Positions 34,831 to 46,429 of a DNA stretch of 64,000 nt are shown piece by piece. The stretch is taken from assembly GCA_964020155.1 (NCBI GenBank), contig OZ026558.1, forward strand, positions 3,303,574 to 3,367,573, read 5' to 3'. The position numbers and the translations under genes were made by a program. Source of the stretch: Chondrilla cf. caribensis (lineage: Eukaryota > Porifera > Demospongiae > Chondrillida > Chondrillidae). Position 1 is the stretch's first letter. Each line of letters begins with the position of its first letter. The notes under the pieces were generated by a model that saw nothing but the letters and a program-made list of their open reading frames with translations, did not search any database and had not been told where the DNA came from.

Positions 34831-36755
34831 ATGTTCACGCTATCCCTGTCTGTGATGCTCTCCATTGCAGTCAACATCTTCACTTTGGGAGAGAGAGTGC
34901 AGGAACACAGCAAGTGTCTGTCCACCCTGAAAGACATCCAAGAGGCCTATCTCAGGGGAGACTACTATCCTACCGATGTGGAGAATTCCGTATTTGATCT
35001 TGATATAATCCATAGATATCAGAGGGGAGTAGCTATAACTAGCGGATTTTACCGTCTCACTTACAAATCTCAAGATGGGAATATCTCTCATACTAACTCG
35101 GATGACTTCAAGCAGTGCTGTTACCCTGACAAAGACAACAATAGTTGTATCATGATTGTAATTCTCAATTCTCCAGTTTTTACCATTCTTCATCCACTAC
35201 TCCTACACTACTTCTCAATTCCAAGAAATCTTCTTTCCATTGCATTACAAGGAGCTGCACCTGGTCCTGACACACATGGAAGTTTTTCTGGTTTGATATG
35301 TTGGAACTTGCCTCCAGTCTGTGACAATGCCTCAAGCAATATTAAACGCTCTCTTGTGTACTTTACTGAACAGGTACTCATGTTCATACTGTGTTTGTAT
35401 ACATGACATTGTGTTTACTGAACTTTACACCTACTGTTGTGTGTGTATGTATGTCTGTGTATATGTATGTGTTACAAATTTAATATGTTGTGCATGGGAT
35501 CATGTACGTATATATACGTACGTACTATTGTGTATTTGTATAATGCAGTAGAAACTTCGTAAGGCAGACTATAAGTACTATGTGTATGTATATACTATGT
35601 GTACAGCAAACCCAAAATGATATATATAAAGGGTGTTTGCAATTGTCTGCATGACATTGTACAATCATTATTATTGTAACATTAATATCTAAACAGGAAT
35701 ACCATAACATGTGTTGCAATCAGTTTAAATGTTATCACTGTTCAATTCAGTTAATTAATTATATTATTTCTCCATAGTTTGAAGAACTGGCTAAATATGG
35801 TCATTCTGTAAGCTCCATGACCGGCTATCAAAGATCTGTTTCTGGAAATCACAAAGAGCAAGGATTTTGCAATGATTGGTTCAGGAATTGTTGGAAAAAG
35901 TACATAATGATATTACTTCCTGCTGCCATTGTATTCACGATTGGGCCCCTCACTCTTCTGCTACTCAACAAACACAAGTCATACTTGAAAGGTGTCACAA
36001 AACACTCCACATTTGCTAACCACTGCCTGTATTCTGTGATGATAACCAGTGTGCTAGGAGCTCCGTATATGTACACCAATCAACTTGTGGGTGTTTATAG
36101 CTTCTCAAAATTCCTCTATTCTGACAAACACTACAATCCTGAGCTCTTTCACAGTGATGTTGTAGTTGGCATAAGTTCTGTCTCAATGCTTATTGTTGCC
36201 ATAGTAACACAGTTTCCCTTTGTTTTCTACTACTTCTGGAAGCATTTCTCTTCCAACACAACCAAACCATTGATCAGAGTGGTGACATGTGTTGGTTGGT
36301 GTTGGATTGTTGTGTTTGTGAAGATCTTGTCTTTCTTCACCTTCCACCTTCTGATTTTATTGATGGTCAATCCAGTGGCTTCTGTCATACACACTTGCCT
36401 GACACTTTCGCATATCCTGACTTTGACAATGATCCTCTTGACCATCTCTACTTGTTGTCAACCTCGAGCTTCTAATTGTTCTATTGCCAAATGCAGTAAG
36501 CTCTCACTTGCAGTCATTTGGAGTCTCACTGCAGATATGTCGTTGTATTTGCTTACAGAAATGTATGATAGTTTGGAGGCTCCCAACACTCATGGGGTGA
36601 ATGTGGTCGGCATCATTTTTTCGCTTGCTTCTTCAACCATTCTCTCCACCTTTGTTTACTTGGTCAAGATGTACATCCAGCAGAAGATCAGAGGAGAGAT
36701 GAATTTACCTGAGCTGCAGCCACTGGTCCAGCAAAGACAGATACGTATGGATTGA
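34831..36755 (+). CDS. Intact 7TM-array gene, copy 9 (506 aa)
   Basis: Exons are 34831-35373 (181 codons) and 35778-36755 (326 codons with stop); donor CAG|GTACTC, acceptor TCCATAG, phase 0. Signal peptide at residues 1-20, then a Cys-containing ectodomain with three N-glycosylation sequons to about residue 220. Approximate helices: 224-244, 265-290, 309-333, 352-374, 378-408, 426-446 and 462-484. Basic residues crowd the loops after helices 1, 3 and 5 and the tail, supporting an outside N-terminus. The third inner loop reads CCQPRASNCSIAKCSKL, four residues changed or inserted relative to CCQRPYCSIAKC in relatives. The intron keeps only the left part of the MITE. The family is unrecognised; a receptor-like role is an inference. 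Confidence 0.85.
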
Positions 36756-37847
36756 TACACCACATGTGACAGATTATACTTATAATGCCATATGTACATG
36801 TGTATGTGTGTGTGCTTCTGCATATGTATAATATATGTACGAATCTGTGTGAACCTTACATAGTTACAACATGTAGTATATGCACCATTATTTATTTCAA
36901 GTATTTACATTATTATGGTATTAGTTGTACCTTATTGGTAGGAAGTACATACGTGCTGGAATGACTCTCATTATCATAATTATAATGATTTTTATTTTAC
37001 AATCCAGTATAATTATTGGCAATGTTAATTACTATAACATCTAGTACTGTCACAGTATAATCAGTAATATTACATGCCTAAAAATTATAGTTTTAATAAT
37101 AATAATATATATTTCATACGTACTAGTATACTAAATCTTCTTCTTTATGTTCACCTTTAAAAAACTATAACTGCAACTAATTAAAAAGGTAAATGATGTC
37201 CCTAATTAAAACTATAATCAGATATCCGCCACAAATGTTATAGTTACTCTGCAAGACTATATTAAAATTTAAAAGTACAAGAAGACCATGCATGCCAGTA
37301 TCATAAAATTGTTACATTAGTTGTCCTAGTGGAAATGTATTCATATACGGATTGGGGGAGATTGGGGGAGATTGGAAATATTGGGAATCATTTATAATAT
37401 ATCCATGAGCATATATTGATGGTAGAGTGGACATATATACATGTAAAATACATCAATACTGTAACTAATACTACAACTGTAACTATAACTAGATTAATTG
37501 GATTTCAAGGCAAAACTGCAACTATAACTAAAATCTAGAAATGGGCTATATGCTTTAACTAGAGCTAAAATTCTATTTTCCATCATTATGTAAATAACTA
37601 TAACCATTACTAAAAATACTTTAGCTAAAAGAACACTAATTCCAAATCAGAGATGTATGCGTGTGTTTTTGTGTATTATGTGTACACATAACAGTATCCT
37701 CATTTTATGTTTTCATATTTTGAAACTGATATTAAAACCATTGCACTGTTTGGTGAAAGATGTACATTTTCCTACTTTCCCCAATTTGCAAGGTTTTCAG
37801 GTTCCCCTTATCATCACATAAGTAATTTGTAGGTTTATTATATTCAC
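36756..37847. other. 3' flank of copy 9 and broken unit upstream of copy 10
   Basis: No gene. It starts like 30725-31080, then loses the nuclease-fragment region. AACTATAAC-rich sequence resumes near 37450 and the conserved upstream block is at about 37707-37808. A deletion relative to the 31 kb unit is evident. Confidence 0.5.
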
Positions 37848-38043
37848 CATTCTTCATCCACTACGTACTCCTACAGTACTTCTCAATTCCAAGAAATCTT
37901 CTTTCCATTGCGTTCCAAAGAGAGATGCACCTAGTCTTGGCACACGTGGAAGTTCATTTGGTGTGACATGTTGGAACTTGCCTCCAGTTTGTGACAATGC
38001 CTCAAGTAATATTAAACGCTCCCTTGTGTACTTTACTGAACAG
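37848..38043 (+). pseudogene. 7TM-array copy 10 (3' part of exon 1 only)
   Basis: Begins abruptly within exon 1 at TTCACCATTCTTCATCC and runs to the donor at 38043|38044. A short insertion (CTACGTACTCC) disturbs the frame at the start. The intron and its MITE (38199-38373) follow, but no exon 2 does; R1-type sequence takes over at about 38430. Fragment only. Confidence 0.85.
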
Positions 38044-38198
38044 GTACTTATGTTCATACTGGGTTTGTATACAGGACATTGTGTGTTTACTGAACTTTAC
38101 ACCTACTGTATGTATGTCTGTGTATATGTACGTGCTACATATTTTTTGTGTTGTGCATGTGTGCATGAACGTATGTACTGTTGTGTGTTTGTATAATG

Positions 38199-38373
38199 CA
38201 GTAGAAACTCCTTAAGGCAGACTATAAATGACTCACAAAATCAGTTCTTGTTATTGGATCTTCTTATCAGTGTTTGCTTACTATGTGTACAACAAATCAA
38301 ATAATGCTCATAAATTGGTTTGTGTTAAGCAAAAATTTGTCTCAAGGGTGCTTGTCTTAATGAGGTTCCACTG
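38199..38373. mobile_element. Intronic MITE, copy 10
   Basis: The 175-bp version of the array's intronic element, kept although the gene around it is gone. Confidence 0.75.
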
Positions 38374-38518
38374 TATGACATTGTACAATCATTATTATTG
38401 TAGTATTATTATTATAAACAGGAAGACTGTAATAATAATCTGGCCATGCACTACGCCCTATGTTATCATTTCACACAGATTGATCTAGATGGGGTCTAGC
38501 AGCCACATTCATCTCGAG

Positions 38519-39310
38519 ACAATGCTCTCCCACAGTGATCAGCCAAATGTTTGCTATTTTGCTGGTCACAAGTCTCCCCACTGCACATGCGGCACATAAT
38601 AGCGTGAATACTTTACACATACACCCTTCTGGAGGAGCTACAGACCTGTTGGTAACCAACAATATTATACAATTTGCCCTCATTTAACAAGACCCAGTGT
38701 CCATCTGATGCAAATTTTACAGCTATCAATATTTATATATCTGTTGTACTTTTGTATAAATGGGTACTATTATGTTGGGGACCAGACAGCTGGTAATTTG
38801 GCATTTTCACTGGTCACCACGTGTACAGGCTACCATGTCTATATCACATCTATACTGACACACATACTGATGCATGCACACCTTTATGTATGTGCTAAGC
38901 GATGACCAGTGTGCAAGAAAATTAGAAAAAATTAATAACTATCACTGGTCACCACGTCATCTCCAGTACTCATGTGATGACCACCATAGCCCAACTACTG
39001 ATCCATGTACACCCTCCTGGAGGTGCTAAGGACCTGGTAGTGACCAACAAGGGACTCTATTGTTGACCACTTCAACCTCTCCAGTATGTATGGTATGTAT
39101 ATTAGTACATATGCAATTGTATTCACACTGTATGTGTATGTATATGTGCATGTGTGTATGCATGAATGTACACACAACAGTTATCCCTACATTTCCTTTT
39201 GTATATTTGAAAATGCCACTGAAACCATACCATTGCAAGTGTTTGTCCTCTATAAACTGTTGATAAAACTCACTCATAAGTTTACATTTTGTGCAACACT
39301 TTCAATATAC
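38519..39310. repeat. Dispersed repeat R1, copy upstream of copy 11
   Basis: Long version of the block, most like 26227-26965, followed by the conserved upstream block at about 39395-39490. Confidence 0.65.
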
Positions 39311-39641
39311 TTGTTTGTTTCAGTTCAGTAGTGTGTGCATGTGTAATTATGTATGTATTATGTAAGTGTACACAGTTTCCCAAGTTTATTTTTTAAGATT
39401 TTGTAGTTTGTATTGAAACCATTACGCTATGCCTGTTTGGTGAATAGTGTGCTTTTTCCTGCTTTGCCTGATTTGCATGGTGTTCATTGTCACACAAATA
39501 ATTTGAAAGATTACGTACATTCAGAAACTAATATGTACCAATCTGTATATGAAGCCCTACTGTCGACATAATACATATCAGGAGTATGTAGGTGTATCAT
39601 TACTTTTTACAATGTATAATATATAGTCAGTACTAAACAGC

Positions 39642-39665
39642 TATATATGACAGTGTGTTTCACTG
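39642..39665 (+). promoter_or_regulatory. Promoter-like TATA box and palindrome, copy 11
   Basis: TATATAT at 39642-39648 and CAGTG-N5-CACTG at 39651-39665, 67-90 bases before the ATG at 39732 of an intact gene. Confidence 0.55.
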
Positions 39666-39731
39666 AATATCTTAGTTAGAATCACTACATACTTTGTCAG
39701 TATACTGGTGTGGTGTTACTGGAACAATAAT

Positions 39732-42088
39732 ATGTTCGCCCTATCCCTGTCTGTGGTGTTCTTCATTGCCGTCAGCGTCTTCACTTTTGGAGAGAGAGTA
39801 CAGGAACACAGCAAGTGTCTGGCCACCTTGAAAGACATCCAAGAGGCCTATCTCAGGGGAGACTACTATCCTACCGATGTAGAGAATTCTGTATTTGATC
39901 TTGATATAATCCATAGATATCAGAGGGGAGTAGCTATAACTACTGGATTTTATCGTCTAACTTACAAATCTCAAGATGGCAATATCTCTAATACTAACTT
40001 GGATGACTTCAGGAAGTGCTGTTACCCTGACAAAGACAACAATAGTTGTGTCATGATTGTAATTCTCAACTCTCCAGTGTTCACCATTCTTCATCCACTA
40101 CTCCTACACTACTTGTCCATTCCAAGAAATCTTCTTCCTCTTGTGATACAAGATGTACCTGTGCCTGGTCCAATGACTAGTGGAAATTCTTATGGTGTGA
40201 CATGTTGGAACTTGCCTCCAGTTTGTGACAATGCCTCAAGTAATGTTGAACGCTCCCTTGTGTACTTTACTGAACAGGTACTTATAAATGTATGGCATGA
40301 GCTGTACACATAATTGTGTGTGTATGTATGTTTGTGTATTTGTATGTGTTACATATTTTTGTGTTGTGCATGTGTTCATGTTCATATTATGTACTATTGT
40401 GTGTTTGTATAATGCAGTAGAAACTCCTTAAGGCAGACTATAAATGACTCACAAAATCAATTTTTAATCAGATGGTCATGTTATATAAGCAGGTGTGCGA
40501 TAATTATGTGTAGTCTTACTGGTGTAAGACTGCAGCTTATATAGCAGTACCACTGGTGCAGTATGAAAGGAGAATTGGGAGGGCTGGTTGCTGTGGTGGC
40601 TTTGTGGCTCAGTGGTTATGGCAGCTACAGTCAGACACCCTGGGTTAAACCATTTGAGTCCCACAGTTGCCGGTATTCTCTTTTCTCCTTTCTTTTGAGC
40701 AGGTTGGTTTCCAGTGAAACCTCTGAATCTATAATTTTAACACACCTGCTTATACAATATGATCTTTTGATTAAAAATTTGATTTGATTACACCAATTAG
40801 ACTAGATGTGGAAATGAAGATAACACAATTAGTAAATATCATCATCACAATTAAATCCACACAGTTGTGTGGTCTCACTGGTGTGAGACTGCAGCTAAGC
40901 AGTACCACTGGTGCAGTATGAAAGGAGAATTGGAAAGGGTAGTAGCTGTGGTGGCTTTGTGGCTCAGTGGTTATGGTGGCTACAGTCAGACACCCTGGGT
41001 TTGAGCCCGCAGTTGTCAGTTTTACTCTTTTCTCCTTTCACTTCGAGCTAGTTGGGGTCCAATGAAACTTCTATAATCAGTTACCACTTTTGAATTCAGT
41101 TAATTATATTATTTTTCTGTAGTTTGAAGAACTGGCTAAATATGGTTATCCTGTAAGTTCCATGACCACCTATCAAAGTTTCATTTCTGGAAATCACAAA
41201 GATCAAGGATTTTGCAATGATTGGTTCAGGAATTGTTCGAAAAAGTATGTTATTATAGTGCTTCCGGCTGCCATTGTATTCACGATTGGGCCTCTCACTC
41301 TTCTGATACTCAACAAACACAAGTCATACTTGAAAGGTGTCACAAAACACTCCAGATTTGCTAAACACTTCCTGTATTCTGTAATGATAACCAGTGTGGT
41401 AGGAGCTCTGTACATATACACCAATCAGGTGGTCGCTGTTTATAGCTTCTCAAAATTCCTCTATTTTGACAAACATTACAATCCCGAACTCTTTCAGAGT
41501 GATGTTGTAGTTGGCGTAAGTTCTGTTTCCATGGTCACTATTGCCATACTAACACAGTTTCCCTTTGTTTTCTACTACTTCTGGAAGCATTTCTCTTCCA
41601 ACACAACAAAACCATTGATCAGAGTGGCAACATGTGTTGGTTGGTGTTGGATTGTTGTGTTTGTGAAAATCATGACTTTCTACACTTTCCACCTTCTGGT
41701 CCTATTGATGGTCAGTCCAGTGATTTCCGTCATTTACACTTGCCTGGCACTTTCCCTCCTCCTAACTGTCAAGATGATCCTCTTGTCCGTCTTCTCTTGT
41801 TGTCAACGTCCTTATTGTTCTATCACAAAATGCAGTAAACTCTCACTAGCAGTCATTTGGAGTCTCACTGCAGACATGTTGTTGTATTTGCTTACAGAAC
41901 TGTATGGTAGTTTGGAGGCTCACAACACTCATGGGGCAAATGTGGTTGGTGCCATCTTTTCACTTGCTTCTTCAACCATTCTCTCCATGTTTGTTTACTT
42001 CGTCAAGCTGTACGTCCAGCAGAAAATCAGAGGAGAGATGAATTTACCTGAGCTGCAGCCGCTGATCCAGTACAGACGTATAGATTGA
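39732..42088 (+). CDS. Intact 7TM-array gene, copy 11 (503 aa)
   Basis: Exons are 39732-40277 (182 codons) and 41123-42088 (322 codons with stop); donor CAG|GTACTT, acceptor TTTCTGTAG, phase 0. It has the same layout as copies 5 and 9: signal peptide, ectodomain with the family Cys and sequon pattern, FEELAKYGYPV linker, seven hydrophobic segments, basic tail. It differs from the others in the variable part before WNLPPVC (VPVPGPMTSGNSYG) and in TM1 (YVIIVLPAAIVF). Its intron (845 bp) is about twice as long as the others because of two tRNA-derived SINE-like copies. Last member of the array; the + strand beyond it holds retroelements. Confidence 0.85.
40466..40772 (+). mobile_element. SINE-like element with long inverted ends
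   Basis: A-box-like TGGCTCAGTGG at about 40605-40615 and a B-box-like GAGTCCC at about 40656 suggest a tRNA-derived promoter. It is preceded by the hairpin AGTCTTAC-TGGT-GTAAGACT (40512-40531). Unusually, the ends TATAAGCAGGTGTG (40484-40497) and CACACCTGCTTATA (40741-40754) are perfect inverted repeats. Imperfect pairing extends outward to roughly AATCAGATGGTCAT and GATCTTTTGATT. It may be a SINE captured in a MITE, or the two properties may belong to one element. Confidence 0.6.
40860..41080 (+). mobile_element. tRNA-derived SINE-like copy
   Basis: Second copy of the same SINE core. A box TGGCTCAGTGG at 40960-40970, B box GGTTTGAGCCC at 40998-41008, preceded by the hairpin GTCTCAC-TGGT-GTGAGAC (40872-40889). 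It lacks the long inverted ends of the first copy. Both lie in the intron of 7TM copy 11. Confidence 0.65.
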
Positions 42089-42415
42089 AACACTACATGT
42101 GACAGATGAGCTAGACCTTCAATGTTACATGTACATGTATGTGAGTGCCTACATAGTATTAATATTTGTGTGAACATGCATGGTTACAACATGGAGTACA
42201 CCATTATTAATTTTAAGTATTTACACAGTGGGTATAATATTTTATTGTATATAGTATTAGAGTCATTTAAATTAAATCAATCAATAAATATACCTACAAT
42301 ATTATTATTACAATATTGCAATTGACCTATAATAATCATCATAGTATATACATGAATAAGGATGAAAATATTATAATTAATCACACCACATAATGATGAT
42401 ATTAAGACAAATGAC
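42089..42415. other. 3' flank of copy 11, no gene seen
   Basis: AT-rich, similar to the flank after 22841. Confidence 0.45.
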
Positions 42416-42780
42416 CCCACTTATGCAACCAATGTGGAGGAAATCGGAACAACCTCCCCACACATGGCCTGAGCTGTAGAATGAGTGCAGGGCATCTCCC
42501 ACAGCATGCAGCAATCAACACTATTGTGAAGACATCCCTGGCCAGAGCACGCAGATTCCATCCACGCTGGAGACCCCTGGCCTCAGTCGGTCAGATGGTA
42601 AGCGGCCAAATGGTGTCAAAATCACTTAGGGCACACATGTGTGTGAAATATTACGTGCCTGGACACCTATGCAGCATCCTACGTGACTCTGGCTGTGAGG
42701 GAGGCAGGTACAGTAGCTAAAGCAGCTGAGGCAAGGATGACTATATTATTGCAAATTTGAAGAGCTGGCCATTATTATTG
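42416..42780 (+). mobile_element. 5'-truncated retroelement nuclease-domain fragment
   Basis: Closely related to 18598-18990, starting at the same point (ACCCCACTTATGCA...). It contains ATHGLSCRMSAGH and a damaged RSDGKRPNG equivalent. Frameshifts disrupt it, and it ends at the FEELA stretch near 42770. Sharing the same start suggests both descend from one truncated copy carried by array duplication. Confidence 0.7.
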
Positions 42781-43150
42781 TGTTTGATTTTTGCAGATAT
42801 ACGTAGGTGTGTATCATAATTACAGTTTTTTTATATTAATGTTAACTTATTATAATATTATACATGAGTTTCCATAATATGTCTCATTGTAATTATTATG
42901 TATTAATTTATAAGACAAACAAACAAACATTATGTCTAAGATAATAATTACATAGCATACATCCATTTTACCATCTTGTCAAGTCCAGCTCCTTCATTCA
43001 TGCCTATCCAACTTCTCCATTTGGCCCTATATTACAGTACTATCATTAGCAATACTAATTACTATAACAACTGTCACATGCAGTATAACCAATAATATGA
43101 TCTAATTACTATGCATAATAACATTATAATTTTAATAATAATAATAAAAA
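42781..43150. other. Spacer before the reverse transcriptase
   Basis: AT-rich; the last part resembles sequence near 6660-6770 (ACAACTGTC...AGTATAACCAATAAT). No gene. Confidence 0.4.
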
Positions 43151-46100
43151 ATGGCGGCAGCGCCGCTTTGCCGATCTCAATCAAGTTCACGTTGTTGCCC
43201 TTGTATGAAAATTGGTAAATGTATCAGATGCCAATGCGTGAAGAAAGGGCTCCCCTGTATTGATTGCAGGCCATCGCTATTGAATCCTAGTCGATGTGAG
43301 AACTCACGATCCTGTCAAGTGCCGATTTCTGAGTCATCTCGTCAAACGCCGTCTGCTGATCACTTTGTACTTGCTGAAACAGCACTAACTGATTCGCGAC
43401 AAAGAAGTCCCTCCAGTCAATCTCGTTCACAAGCTTCGGATGGCACCATTGGTGGCCGTTCCAGCTCCTCCGTCGATCTTGACGCCGAGGTCGAATCGTT
43501 ACTACGATTTCTGAGCCAACCCAGGAAAGTTTTGAAGCGAATCCCTCGCCTGTCTAGAGTGACAGTAGCAAGAAAGCTTGCCATATTAGTAGAACAGGTG
43601 GTGTCCCGTAACGACCTCCCATCCTGGTTGAGATTATTGTACTTTCCTAAGAAGTGCCTACACACACCCCGGAGAGGCGGCAAGCGTTGGAGTTTATCGA
43701 CGTTAGTCAACAGGCAAGTATCCCAAGAGTCCCATGAACCACCAAACTTCGAGCTGCCTGATGTTCAACCTTCCAGGAATTCTAGACGCCGTAACCAGAT
43801 GGAGCAGCTGGCTACCAGAGTCTCCAGTAAGTTGGAAGAGGGTGATTATCGGGGTGCAGTGAGGTTGGCATGTAGCGAGGATGCAATTGCTGAGTGCAAT
43901 AGTCAAACGCTTGATGCCCTCAGGTCAAAGCATCCACCTGCTCCCTCTGACTCCAACATAGATGCGTTGAATTGTTTGGCTCCCTTGCCATTCCAAATTG
44001 ATGTTCAAGTTATAGTGAAGGCAATTAGATCATTTCCTAGTGGTTCAGGGGGAGGTATGGATGGTTTACTTCCACAACATCTTAAAGACCTAACTGGTCC
44101 TACAGCCGGGGATGGGGGAGCATCTCTTTTATCAAGCCTAGTAAGCCTTATGGTGCTGATTCTTGAAGGTCGAACTCCACCTGCCATACGCCCACTCTTT
44201 TTTGGTGCAAATCTGACTGCTCTTTCAAAGAAAAGTGGTGGTATTCGCCCAATAGCTGTAGGTTGCACCATGAGAAGGCTTGCCTCCAAGTGTGCTTGTG
44301 TGCATGCCCTTCAATCCATCCCACAGCTATTGTCTCCTCATCAACTGGGCTTTGGAATTGCTGGGGGAACTGAGGCAGCTGTCCATGCCAGCCGAGTGTA
44401 TCTAAACCATTTACCATCTGACAAAGCTATGGTGAAGGTGGATTTTCGAAATGCCTTCAACACTATTCGAAGGGACAAGATGATTAAAGCAGTTTAAGAA
44501 TATATTCCAGACTTACTGCCTTTTATACACTCAGCCTATTCCTCTCCATCAATTCTTTTATGGAATGATGTTCAAGTTCTCTCAGCAGAGGGAATTCAAC
44601 AGGGTGATCCTATAGGCCCAATGTTGTTTAGTCTTACCATTCATGATCTAGTATCCAGTTTATCGTCAGAATTCAATGTATTCTACCTTGATGACGGTAC
44701 AATTGGTGGTAATCTCAAAGACCTGCAATCCGACTTACACAGAATTGAAGATGAAGGGCAATCCTTAGGCCTTCACCTTAACATTGTTAAGTCAGAGATA
44801 ATATCATGTGACCAGTCTGCAGTTGGCGATGTTCTCTCTGCTTTTCCTGGGCTTCAGTGTATTGATACCCATCAAGCATTACTTTTAGGTTCTCCCCTTA
44901 GCAGTGGGGCAATGGCCGCATGTTTGGAATTTCAAATTGCTCAACTGAAGTTGATAGGTGAACGTCTCTGTCACCTACAAACACACGATGCTATCACCAT
45001 TCTGCGCCATTCATTTGCTATCCCTAAGCTTCTGCACATTCTTCGGACGTCTCCTGCTTTTTTATCTCCACTCTTGACATCTTGGGACAGTCTCCTAATG
45101 TCCATCGTTTCAAGAATTACCAACATTAATTTTAATCCAGGAGACTCATCATGGTTGCAGGCAACTCTTCCTGTTAACGCTGGTGGTCTTGGGTTCCGGA
45201 GTGCCTCCAATCTTGCACCATCGGCCTTTTTGGCATCTGCTGATGGAGCCTCTGGACTCATGCGCCAGCTTCTGCCTGCCAATCTGTCATCCATCTCATA
45301 TAGTGAATGGTACTCTGCTCTTTCAGCCTGGAAGAGTGGTCTACCAGCAGAGACCCCCCTCCCAACAAGTCAAAATCGTCAGAAGTCTTGGGACAAGCCT
45401 AAAGTAGACCACCTTTATGACACCCTTCTGTCCAGGTGTGAAGACCAAGTGGAGAAATCCCGACTGCTAGCAGCTGCCTCTAGGGAATCTGGTGCCTGGC
45501 TTAACGCCCCGCCTGTATCCTCCCTTGGACTGCGTATGACAAATGATACCATCCGGATAGCTATAGGCCTGAGGATAGGTGCACCTTTATGCCTGCCTCA
45601 CACTTGTTGTCACTGTGGTAAAGACGTAGATCACTATGGCCGCCATGGCCTGAGTTGTAGATCAAGCCAAGGAAGAACTTCGCGACATCAGTCATTGAAT
45701 GAGATTATCTATCGCTCCTTGACTGCTGCAAAGGTCCCCAGTAGACTGGAACCATCTGGCCTTTACAGGGCAGATGGAAAGCGTCCAGATGGGATAACCA
45801 CAATTCCATGGTCCAAGGGGAGATCCTTGGTATGGGATGCCACATGTGTTGACACATTTTGCCATTCTCTTAAGCAGAAAGCTGCACAAGAAGCAGGAGG
45901 CACAGCAACACATGCAGAGACGGAAAAGGTCAAAAAGTACGCTCACCTGGATCATGTTTATATCTTCCAGCCGATTGCTTTCGAAACCAGTGGTACTATA
46001 GGCTCTGATTCCATGTGTTTTCTCCATGATCTCGGGAGACGCTTAAGATCGTGCACTGGTGATCCCAACTCATTTATGTACTTGCTACAGCGTCTCTCAG

Positions 46101-46186
46101 TTGCAATACAGGTTGGAAATTCAACCTCCGTGATGGGTTCTCTCATTAATAAATATAATGATTGTAATAGTGAGGATTTTATTTAG
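43151..46186 (+). mobile_element. Retroelement ORF: zinc knuckle, reverse transcriptase, CCHC, nuclease; one stop
   Basis: A single frame of 1012 codons is broken only by TAA at 44495-44497. Residues 15-50 are Cys-rich (CCPC, CIRCQC, CIDC). The reverse transcriptase domain shows GGGMDGLLPQHLKDL, motif A DFRNAFN (Asp 431), motif B GIQQGDPIGP, just after the stop, and motif C YLDDG (Asp 514, 515). Near residue 819 is CCHCGKDVDHYGRHGLSC, a C-x2-C-x9-H-x3-C knuckle. RPDG (about 878) and VWDAT (about 896) then give the P-D-x15-D layout of the restriction-like endonuclease of early-branching non-LTR elements. Enzyme order and the absence of LTRs fit target-primed retrotransposition. The exact clade is uncertain. 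The stop inactivates this copy unless it is read through. Confidence 0.8.
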
Positions 46187-46429
46187 CTGTATGTAGTGTT
46201 TTTATTATTATTGTAATCATTATTATTATATTTATTTTATTTAATTGTAAAATATGTGTATACGTATATATGCATAACTTATGTGTCTTTTATTTAATTG
46301 TAAAATAATATCAGTGTAATAATTATATCATTACTTATCATTATTTTTATATCACCACCACACATCATAATAATAATAATAACTGTTATTAACATTTTAA
46401 TAATAACAATAATAAAGGTACTCCAACGT

